Shown: positions 58,122 through 64,000 of the stretch, in pieces
Layout of the letters: each line of letters starts with the position of its first letter
Position numbering within the stretch: the stretch's first letter is position 1
Assembly (NCBI GenBank): GCA_964564435.1
Contig: CAZMAT010000008.1
Location: 1 to 64,000, forward strand
Source: Fermentibacter sp964564435
GTDB lineage: Bacteria; Fermentibacterota; Fermentibacteria; Fermentibacterales; Fermentibacteraceae
Direction of reading: 5' to 3'
Length of the DNA stretch: 64,000 nucleotides
Notes under the pieces: generated by a model
The model's input: only the letters and a program-made list of their open reading frames with translations
The model's database searches: none
Told to the model about the DNA's origin: nothing
Program-made: the position numbers and the translations under genes

Positions 58122-59762
58122 ATGAGCCTGGAATCCAGACTTGCGATAGAGGAATTCGAGACGCTCGCCAAGGGGATCATCCTGCGCGGGTACTACAGGC
58201 CCGGAGGCGAGTCGGGATCGAGCCTGAGGAAGTTCATGGCCATCTCGAAGCCCGCTCTCTACCAGCTCGTGGACGATCCCGACAGGCTCGACGCCGACGC
58301 CCTGCTGTACGTCCTGATGAGGCTCCCCGACGGCATATGGTCGGTCAGGCAGATCACGGCGGTCAGGGAGACTGGAGGCGAGCTGGCCGGCGATTTCTCC
58401 CCTGTGGAGACGAGGGCCCGGCGCAGACCGACCTTCCGCACGGGGCCGGATTCGTTCGTCACTTCGTTCCGGGGCGGGATGAGCGACATGATCGACTTCA
58501 TCTCCGCCATCACATGCTTCCAGATCGAGGCCGACAAGATCAGGGCCAGGCATGCGGCCTACCTGGCCAAGCTCGAGGAGGATCCCGGTCACTTCTCCGT
58601 CTGGAACGCCATAGACGACCCCGCCGCCCCAGGCGCATCCGAGTCCGACCCCGGGCACCTCTCGCTTCTCCACGAGATCTCGGTCGAGTTCAGGTGCGGC
58701 TACGGTGCGGTGAAGGCCCTCGACGCCTCCCTGGGGGGGCGGCTGGTCGAGGTGGTCAGATCGATCGCCGCTTCGGGCACGAGGGATCTGAAGGTGGTCT
58801 TCTCGGACAGGTTCGGGCTGGTCGCGACCTACAGCAGAAAGGCCAAGAGCTGGACCTCGGAGCTGCTCTCGGCGATGCGGGAGGCCGGGCCGGAGGGCGC
58901 TAGCGTCCACATCGTGTCGAGCAACAGGCACAGCATGGTGAACTGCCTTTCCCCTTTCATCAGGAGGCACTGGCCCGATCTCGGCATGAGCGGCCCCGAG
59001 GACTATGCGGGAGCGAGGGAGGCTCTGGCCGATCCCGCGACAGCCTCGGCGAGGCTCGTGGAGGACGGGTCCTGCGGTATCCGCTCCATACCCGTAGCCC
59101 CCGACATGCCGTTCTGCCAGCTCGTCGACCTGGGCAGGCTGGATTACTCCGCCGTGGACGGCAGGCTCGCAGGCGCCGGCCGGGGGAGGGGCTTCCTCGT
59201 GAATGTCGACTATGCCTTCGGCGAGGAGGGCTTCTTCCTCTTCAACGAGATGCTCGAGATGATGGGCCGCAGCGTGCGCGGCCTGTATGTGATGGGCAAG
59301 GCCGGGACGCTCGTGGGGGGCAGGGGCGACATCATGCTGCCCTCGTACTTCGTCAAGCAGGGGTCCGGCGACGTGTACGACCTCGACAACCGCCTCGTCC
59401 CGGCCGACTTCGAGGGGACCGGCGGCCTGCGGGTCCACACTGGCGGCCCCATGCTGACCGTCTCGGGCACCTTCCTCCAGAACGAAGGGGTCCTGACCTA
59501 CTTCAGGGACAACTGGAAGGCGCTGGGCGTCGAGATGGAGGGCATACCGTACGCGAGGGCGATCAGGCACGCCATCCTGAGAGAGAGGGTCGATCCGGGC
59601 ATCAAGGTGGGGGTGGCCTACTACGCTTCCGACGCGCCCCTGTCGGGCGACCTCCTGTCGGTGCCGCTGGGAGGGTCCGGCGTGGCCCCGGCCTACGCGG
59701 CCAGCATAGCGATCCTCAGGAGCATACTCGGGGAGGCCGGGGCTACTTCACCTGCTTCTTGA
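58122..59762 (+). CDS. Large protein with nucleoside-phosphorylase-like C-terminal domain
   Basis: 546 residues, ATG with GGGAGG upstream. The C-terminal ~220 residues resemble the PNP/UDP phosphorylase fold: GKAGTLVGGRGDIMLPSYFV (compare the 'GtaGgl..gdivip' segment) and LGVEMEGIPYARAIRHAI (compare 'vEMEgaala', the nucleoside-sugar site). The N-terminal ~330 residues (LAKGIILRGYYRPGGESGSS..., then a helical region with MSDMIDFISAITCFQIEADK) match nothing I know. An extra N-terminal domain ahead of a PNP domain recalls AMP nucleosidase, but the other motifs of that enzyme are not evident. Possible role in nucleotide salvage or signalling-nucleotide turnover. It converges on the next gene with a 20-base overlap. 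Confidence 0.6.
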   Translation: MSLESRLAIEEFETLAKGIILRGYYRPGGESGSSLRKFMAISKPALYQLVDDPDRLDADALLYVLMRLPDGIWSVRQITAVRETGGELAGDFSPVETRARRRPTFRTGPDSFVTSFRGGMSDMIDFISAITCFQIEADKIRARHAAYLAKLEEDPGHFSVWNAIDDPAAPGASESDPGHLSLLHEISVEFRCGYGAVKALDASLGGRLVEVVRSIAASGTRDLKVVFSDRFGLVATYSRKAKSWTSELLSAMREAGPEGASVHIVSSNRHSMVNCLSPFIRRHWPDLGMSGPEDYAGAREALADPATASARLVEDGSCGIRSIPVAPDMPFCQLVDLGRLDYSAVDGRLAGAGRGRGFLVNVDYAFGEEGFFLFNEMLEMMGRSVRGLYVMGKAGTLVGGRGDIMLPSYFVKQGSGDVYDLDNRLVPADFEGTGGLRVHTGGPMLTVSGTFLQNEGVLTYFRDNWKALGVEMEGIPYARAIRHAILRERVDPGIKVGVAYYASDAPLSGDLLSVPLGGSGVAPAYAASIAILRSILGEAGATSPAS

Positions 59763-60042
59763 GAATCATCACGGCGCCGCCCAGGCAGTCGCCTATGGCC
59801 GCGACTATCCAGCCTTCCTTCTCCTTCTCCCGGATCATCCCGGCCACGTTGTCCTTCATCTTCCAGAAGAGCTGGATCACCTCGTGGGTCCACACGCCCC
59901 CGCTCCTCGTCATGACGAGGACGCTCCCGCTGAAGACCTCTCCCAGGGTCGCCACGCACCAGCCGTCGGGCTCCATGTCGCGGATGACCTTCTCCAGCGT
60001 GCCCCTGCTCTTCCACGAGGCCGTGACGACTCTGTGCTCCAT
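59743..60042 (-). CDS. Small internally duplicated protein (DUF4177-like repeats)
   Basis: 99 residues with a clear CTGGAGGATGCG leader. Two halves repeat each other: LEKVIRDMEPDGWCVATLGE with VFSGSVLVMTRSGG, and AGMIREKEKEGWIVAAIGDC with LGGAVMILKKQ. The 'EGW.V...G...G.V..L' pattern is like the DUF4177 family of small proteins with a GW turn. No signal or membrane helix. Function unknown. Its end overlaps the convergent gene by 20 bases. Confidence 0.65.
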   Translation of the reverse strand: MEHRVVTASWKSRGTLEKVIRDMEPDGWCVATLGEVFSGSVLVMTRSGGVWTHEVIQLFWKMKDNVAGMIREKEKEGWIVAAIGDCLGGAVMILKKQVK

Positions 60043-60141
60043 CGCATCCTCCAGTCCGGGTCGGATTCCGTCGACCCGGCGAATCAGGGGGTCGGGCCCT
60101 CGACCATGGAAAACGACTCTTCCTCAGCCATCCCCGCTCCG

Positions 60142-60161
60142 ACGGCGCGCTCCCGCGCCGT
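60142..60161 (-). terminator. Hairpin after the sugar-phosphate transferase gene
   Basis: An 8-bp stem (ACGGCGCG / CGCGCCGT) with a CTCC loop, eight bases beyond the minus-strand stop. No U-run follows. Confidence 0.45.
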
Positions 60162-60168
60162 TCATCCC

Positions 60169-61599
60169 CTAGTAGGCGCCGCGCCTCGAAAGCGCGGCGG
60201 GGATCGTCAGGAGGAGTATCGACAGGTCGAGCCAGATCGACCAGTTGTCGACGTAGTAGAAATCCAGCTTCACCATCTCGTCGAATCCCAGCTGGCTCCT
60301 CCCGGAGACCTGCCATATCCCTGTGATCCCCGGAACGGTCTGCAGCCTCTTGAGCTGCCTCTCGGTATAGGACGCCACCTCTTCCGGCAGGGGCGGCCGG
60401 GGTCCGACGAGGCTCATCTCGCCCTTCAGGACGTTGATGACCTGAGGCAGCTCGTCGAGGCTCCAGCGCCTCAGGAAGGCGCCCGACCTCGTCACCCGCG
60501 GATCGCTCCTCATCTTGAAAAGGGGGCCCGAGGCCTCGTTTCGGTTCAAAAGCCCCGGCTTCATGGCATCGGCGCCCACCTTCATCGATCTGAACTTGAT
60601 CATGCGGAAGGGCCTGTTCCTCCTCCCGAGGCGGGTCTGGATGTAGAAGACCGGCCTCCCGTCGTCGAGCAGGATCAGTAGTGAGATCAGGATTCCCGGG
60701 ACGAGGAGCAGCACCGCGGCAACGGATGCGAGTGTGATGTCGACGAGGCGTTTCGTGACCATCCTCGCACCGCTCAGGGGAGGCGCCACCGATTCGACGA
60801 GGGTGGTCCCGCCGAGGCTGGTGAATCGCGTGGTCAGGCTCACCATCGTGAACACGTCGGGGACCAGCATGTAGGGAACCCCGGCATGCTCGCATGCGCA
60901 GACCACGTCGGCCGTCTCCTCGCGGGAGATCGTGGTGTCGGCCACGATCAGCCTGCCGATCGCCTCGTCCTTCAGGAAGGCCTCCAGGTCTTCCACTCGC
61001 TCGGCATCGACCACGGCCGTGTCCGTTCCCCCAGAGGGCCTCACGAATCCGTGCAGGACGGCCGGGAAGGCGCCCCTCCCGCTCAGGTGCCTGGACAGCT
61101 CCCGTGCCAGGCTTCCGCATCCGTAGACGGCGGTTCTGCAGGCGAGGCCGGACCTCAGGAGCATCCTCCTCGCGAACTCGCGGAATGAATTGTGCCACAG
61201 CGTCAGGCAGAGGGTCGCCGCGGGGAACGAGAAGAGGAGGACGGAGCGGGAGAAGTTGAGCTCCTTGACCGCGAAGCTCAGGGCGAATGTGATGACCACC
61301 GCCGTGAAGGTGGACTTCATGATGCCGGCTAGCTCGTCGATCTGGGCGAGCCCCCAGTTCTTCCTGTAGGCCCCGAAGGCCTGGAGGAGGATGACGGATA
61401 CCAGCCCCATGATCGCACCGGAGACCAGGTAGTGCATCGCGGAGAGACGGAAGTCGCGGGAACGGCCGAAGGTCTGCTCGATGAAGCCTGCGAGCGCCTC
61501 GTGCCTCAGCCAGAACCCGAGCATGTAGACGCCTATAACCAGGACCATGTCGCCGGCCGCCATCAGCAGGGCGTTGATCCAGTCCGGCCTTCTGTTCAT
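60169..61599 (-). CDS. Polyprenyl glycosylphosphotransferase (WbaP/EpsE-type initiating enzyme)
   Basis: 476 residues. The N-terminal half has four to five membrane helices and a CoA-binding-like soluble domain (TAVYGCGSLARELSRHLS). A fifth or sixth helix (LVDITLASVAAVLLLVPGIL) precedes the catalytic domain with FRMIKFRSMKVGADAM, LRRWSLDELPQVINVLKGEM, SLVGPRPPLPEE and PGITGIWQVSGRS, the standard bacterial sugar transferase motifs. It puts the first sugar-1-phosphate on undecaprenyl phosphate for O-antigen, capsule or exopolysaccharide. The start overlaps the GT2 stop (ATGA). Confidence 0.93.
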   Translation of the reverse strand: MNRRPDWINALLMAAGDMVLVIGVYMLGFWLRHEALAGFIEQTFGRSRDFRLSAMHYLVSGAIMGLVSVILLQAFGAYRKNWGLAQIDELAGIMKSTFTAVVITFALSFAVKELNFSRSVLLFSFPAATLCLTLWHNSFREFARRMLLRSGLACRTAVYGCGSLARELSRHLSGRGAFPAVLHGFVRPSGGTDTAVVDAERVEDLEAFLKDEAIGRLIVADTTISREETADVVCACEHAGVPYMLVPDVFTMVSLTTRFTSLGGTTLVESVAPPLSGARMVTKRLVDITLASVAAVLLLVPGILISLLILLDDGRPVFYIQTRLGRRNRPFRMIKFRSMKVGADAMKPGLLNRNEASGPLFKMRSDPRVTRSGAFLRRWSLDELPQVINVLKGEMSLVGPRPPLPEEVASYTERQLKRLQTVPGITGIWQVSGRSQLGFDEMVKLDFYYVDNWSIWLDLSILLLTIPAALSRRGAY

Positions 61600-62393
61600 C
61601 GAACTCCCGGGCGTCTTCCGGAAAGCGCCCCGTGATGGTCTGAATAGAATCTATACATGCTCGCGAGGTGCAGCAAAAGGGCTTTTCCGGGCCTCCCGGC
61701 GCTCTCGCGCCTGGAGACGTGCTCCATCATGGCGCCAGGTACGAGCCAGACCTGCGAACCCGATTCCCAGGCCCGGAAGCACAGGTCCACATCCTCGAAG
61801 TAGAGGAAGTAGCGCGGCGACATGAGCCCGAATCGCTCCCTGCCGGCTGCCGTGACCCACATGGCCGCCCCCACGATCCAGTCGACCGGCGACGGCCTGT
61901 CGGCCGGAGGCGGGAGATGCCTGGCGATGGCAGCCCTTCCGGCGCGAGTCGCGCCCCATGGCGTTCTCCTGGCGAGTATCGAGGCCGGGTCGGGGAAGCT
62001 CCTGGCCGAATGCTGGATCTGCCCGTCCGGGGAAAGCAGGCGGGGGCCTGCTATCCCCACCCCGGGGTGCGAACCGCAGAATTCTGACAGGGCCGAGATG
62101 GACCCGGGCCTGGCGATGACGTCCGGGTTGAGGAGGAGCACGGGGCCTTGGCCGCAGAGGCCGGCAGCGATGCCGTTCGCCCTTGCGAGGCCGAGGTTCC
62201 TGTCCGATCCGACGGCCCTCACGCCACGGAATCCGCGGGCGATGGCGAATGACTCGTCCGACGAGGCGTTGTCGAACACCACTATCGCCCGTGGTGCATC
62301 GTCGCCGGTCAGGTCGAGGAGCGACCGGAGGCAGGGCCCCAGGGTGCCGGAGCTGTTATACGTCGTGACGATGACCGATACTTCGGCTGGCAT
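61596..62393 (-). CDS. Family 2 glycosyltransferase (WbbL/rhamnosyltransferase-like)
   Basis: 265 residues. GT-A fold signatures: VSVIVTTYNSSGTLGPCLRS, VVFDNASSDES, NLGLARANGIAAG, VLLLNPDVIARPGSI (NPD in the DxD place) and FLYFEDVDLCFRAWESG. This is the WbbL/GT2 rhamnosyltransferase-like group. It lies upstream of and is coupled to the initiating sugar transferase, so it probably adds the second sugar on the lipid carrier. Confidence 0.87.
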   Translation of the reverse strand: MPAEVSVIVTTYNSSGTLGPCLRSLLDLTGDDAPRAIVVFDNASSDESFAIARGFRGVRAVGSDRNLGLARANGIAAGLCGQGPVLLLNPDVIARPGSISALSEFCGSHPGVGIAGPRLLSPDGQIQHSARSFPDPASILARRTPWGATRAGRAAIARHLPPPADRPSPVDWIVGAAMWVTAAGRERFGLMSPRYFLYFEDVDLCFRAWESGSQVWLVPGAMMEHVSRRESAGRPGKALLLHLASMYRFYSDHHGALSGRRPGVR

Positions 62394-62428
62394 ATCTCCC
62401 GGAGGGTCGCGGGCGGGGCGAAAAGGAA

Positions 62429-62454
62429 GGGAGGGGCGGTCACCCGCCCCTCCC
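62429..62454 (-). terminator. Rho-independent terminator of the HU gene
   Basis: A perfect 11-bp stem (GGGAGGGGCGG / CCGCCCCTCCC) with a TCAC loop, 11 bases after the HU stop. On the minus strand it is followed by TTCCTTTTC. Confidence 0.8.
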
Positions 62455-62465
62455 GGGCAGCCGGT

Positions 62466-62768
62466 CTAGCGCTTCTTGCCCTTCTTGGGGCCCTTCTCGA
62501 TGAGCTCCTTCAGGGTCTTGCCAGCCTTGAAGTGCGGTACCCTCTTGGCCGGATAGGTCTTCTTGGCGTGGGTCTTGGGATCGACACCAACCCTCTGTGC
62601 CCGGAGCTTGTTCGAGAAAGTCCCGAAGCCGACCAGGCTGATCTTGGCGTCGTCCGCCTTCAGAGTCTCCATGATTCCGCCGAGGAACGCGTCAACGGCA
62701 CCACCAGCCTGCTTCTTGGTCAGGCCGGTCTTCCCCGCGACGTGCGCTACCAGATCCTTCTTGGTCAT
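62466..62768 (-). CDS. hup: HU-family DNA-binding protein
   Basis: 100 residues with an AAAGGGGGTGACTTC leader. It has the opening MTKKDLVAHVAGKTGLTKKQ, the core LVGFGTFSNKLRAQRVGVDP with the GFG turn before the DNA-binding arm, and a basic KKGKKR tail. Unlike the usual 'GRNPxTG' the arm reads GVDPKTHAKKTYPAKRVPHF, and the protein is ~10 residues longer than E. coli HU. It compacts DNA and helps looping. It has its own promoter and terminator. Confidence 0.94.
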   Translation of the reverse strand: MTKKDLVAHVAGKTGLTKKQAGGAVDAFLGGIMETLKADDAKISLVGFGTFSNKLRAQRVGVDPKTHAKKTYPAKRVPHFKAGKTLKELIEKGPKKGKKR

Positions 62769-62799
62769 GAAGTCACCCCCTTTCCACGACCATAGTCCG

Positions 62800-62828
62800 A
62801 GTGTAGATCAACGAAAGCCCCGTGTCAA
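62800..62828 (-). promoter_or_regulatory. Sigma70-type promoter of the HU gene
   Basis: On the minus strand TTGACA (62828-62823), exactly 17 bases, then TACACT (62805-62800). Predicted start near 62793, leaving a leader of about 25 bases. This is the best consensus promoter in the window. Confidence 0.75.
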
Positions 62829-63030
62829 GCGTGCATCTCATGCGGGGAAGTCGATCTGTGCACCATCCCTGAGTGCATTCGGCAAATATTCTAATGAAAA
62901 GTAAGTAAAATGCACATAACGGCACTCTGCCACGAAACCAGCCGTTGCAGTCCGATGGACATCCGCGGCTTCGATCGACCCGGTCATGGGCGCTGGAAGA
63001 GGTCATGCGGCGTGTCCGGGCGGGGAAAGG
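62829..63030. other. AT-rich island upstream of the HU promoter
   Basis: The spacer between LptD and HU is gene-free. About 50 bases at 62878-62925 are strikingly AT-rich (GCAAATATTCTAATGAAAAG and following) in an otherwise GC-rich region, centred ~70 bases upstream of the -35. It could be an UP-element, an HU or regulator site, or a remnant. No terminator for LptD was seen. Confidence 0.5.
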
Positions 63031-64000
63031 CTAGAAGTTGGTGACGTGCTGCTCTATCTTGATGTCGGGGAGTTCGGTGATGTTGATCCTGAAGTAGAAG
63101 CCCGTGTCCGTGTCGGAGATCTGCCTCACGAAGAGCGCCTCCCAGCAGTGGAGGTCGCGCCTGAGCGTGTAGCTCTGGTTTATGAAGTCCCCCTCGATCG
63201 CATCGTAGTAGGCCGTGTAGTCCACCGACCAGGCCGGCGTCAGTTCGAGGGACGCCGAGGCCCTGACCTTGCTCAGGTCGTCCGATCCGTCCATGCCCAT
63301 CCGGTAGTGGTGGGAGAGTGTGAGCCGCCATGGGAGCCCGTCATAGGCCGCGGAGTCAGGGACGAGAGTCCTGTCGTTGCCCGTGAGCTGAAGGGATGTC
63401 GTGAAGCCGAGATCGTCGAGTTCCCGGTCGTACATGTCCCAGGAGGCGTCTGCGCGGAAGCTGGCGATCGAGAGCGGGGTGAGCTCCAGCGATGCCGAGA
63501 GCGGCGAGAATCGCCTGCCCGTGCTGTCCGGATCGAGGTCGAGCGAGGTGGAGACGTCCAGCGAGGCGAGATCCAGCTTCTCGAGCTCCCCGCGGGCCTC
63601 CCTCTTGGCCGAGAGGCTCTGGAACAGCCCGAACTGGACTGTTCCCCCGCTGCCGGGCAGCGAGAGGTCGGAGAACGAGTAGAACCTGGACGCGGCGGAG
63701 TCCGACGGCTCGAAGGAGAGCCCGCCATCGGTGCCAGTCATGTAGCTCGAAGGCTCCCAGCCCACGGTCACCCTCGGGGTCAGGGTATGCCTGAAGGCCG
63801 AGAAGCCCAGGCCCCCCCCCTGGAATGTGCCGTACAGGTCGGTCGTGAAGCCCAGGCTGCCCTCGACCGCGCCCCACCACGGAAAGCTGCCTCCATCCCT
63901 GTCCCTGTCGTAGATGGTGAACACTCCGCCTGCCCTGGGCGTCACCGAAAGGAACCCCAGGATCCTGTCCGAGGCCGACAGCTCGATGCCGGTGCGGGAG
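63031..64000 (-). CDS. LptD-like LPS-assembly outer-membrane protein, C-terminal part (5' end outside window)
   Basis: About 323 residues, open to the window edge on the minus strand. The codons before the GTG at 63945 are in frame and continue upstream, so the gene starts outside. It is all beta-strand-rich with alternating residues (VTPRAGGVFTIYDRDRD, SASLELTPAWSVDYTAYYDA). It ends RDLHCWEALFVRQISDTDTG then FYFRINITELPDIKIEQHV, a closing I associate with LptD/OstA proteins of FCB-type and deltaproteobacterial-type lineages. LptD forms the barrel that inserts LPS into the outer leaflet. Confidence 0.72.
   Translation of the reverse strand, partial: SRTGIELSASDRILGFLSVTPRAGGVFTIYDRDRDGGSFPWWGAVEGSLGFTTDLYGTFQGGGLGFSAFRHTLTPRVTVGWEPSSYMTGTDGGLSFEPSDSAASRFYSFSDLSLPGSGGTVQFGLFQSLSAKREARGELEKLDLASLDVSTSLDLDPDSTGRRFSPLSASLELTPLSIASFRADASWDMYDRELDDLGFTTSLQLTGNDRTLVPDSAAYDGLPWRLTLSHHYRMGMDGSDDLSKVRASASLELTPAWSVDYTAYYDAIEGDFINQSYTLRRDLHCWEALFVRQISDTDTGFYFRINITELPDIKIEQHVTNF

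Noticed and set aside
1..64000. tRNA, rRNA, insertion sequences, prophage
   Set aside because: Intergenic spaces are short and show no cloverleaf, rRNA motif, transposase or terminal inverted repeats.

Overview
The window is one high-GC stretch (roughly two thirds G+C by eye) from a Gram-negative-type bacterium. It carries LptD-like, Mla-type, TonB, ExbB/ExbD and lipoprotein genes, so the cell has an outer membrane. It contains a run of exactly 100 N at 39913-40012 inside a tandem repeat, so it is a draft or metagenomic scaffold. The mix of very large TPR and FG-GAP/ASPIC secreted proteins, an Agl/Glt-like envelope machine, tandem ThyX, frequent GTG/TTG starts and few recognisable operon neighbours suggests an uncultured lineage of the FCB/candidate-phylum or deltaproteobacterial/Myxococcota type. 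That placement is inference; there is no rRNA or tRNA here to settle it.

Layout. 1-891: 3' end of a membrane glycosyltransferase. 1020-3859: three-gene ABC importer of the nitrate/sulfonate/NMT1 type. 3846-4692: TonB and a possible small membrane protein on the other strand. 4839-9024: Mla/MCE phospholipid-transport operon (STAS-MlaE fusion, MlaF, MlaD, auxiliary lipoprotein) ending in a sulfatase-like protein. 9036-13771: HtpG and a TldD/TldE pair. 13841-16495: divergent B12-binding radical SAM protein and geranylgeranyl-reductase-type flavoprotein. 16485-20110: FtcD translationally coupled to a full-length transketolase. 20181-22663: GH84-like glycosidase coupled to a double-domain ThyX. 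22660-25488: large secreted repeat protein.

25517-35776 is the most distinctive region. A palindromic divergent promoter precedes an apparent eight-gene operon: beta-rich outer-membrane-like protein, 1476-residue TPR protein, small membrane protein, ExbB/TolQ with a signal peptide, two different ExbD/TolR proteins, an FHA-like/TM/Gly-rich/AgmX-PglI protein, and a free secreted copy of the last domain. Its architecture matches the energised core of the myxobacterial Agl-Glt (gliding) and Nfs (spore coat) machines. I read it as a compact proton-motive-force-driven trans-envelope complex of unknown output.

36005-39724: groES-groEL and histidine ammonia-lyase, which with FtcD gives two separated pieces of histidine catabolism. 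39835-40095: 47-bp tandem repeat interrupted by the gap. 40077-44082: small unknowns, pdxS-pdxT (vitamin B6), a DUF89 protein, an FmdB-type zinc ribbon and a DUF6150-like protein. 44180-47591: surface-sugar genes. 47588-51916: lipoprotein, Ntn-hydrolase and a TPR/FG-GAP/ASPIC protein. 51987-55160: RseC-like protein and a second TldD/TldE pair. 55185-57969: thioredoxin, thioredoxin reductase, double-thioredoxin-fold protein and a secreted protein in one operon. 58122-60042: a nucleoside-phosphorylase-like protein and a duplicated small protein. 60169-62393: polyprenyl sugar-phosphate transferase and GT2 glycosyltransferase. 62466-64000: HU with a good sigma70-type promoter and terminator, then the C-terminal part of LptD.

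Genes are tightly packed. ATGA/GTGA overlaps are common, four convergent pairs overlap at their stop codons, and several gene ends carry perfect GC hairpins. No tRNA, rRNA, CRISPR array, insertion sequence or prophage was recognised.
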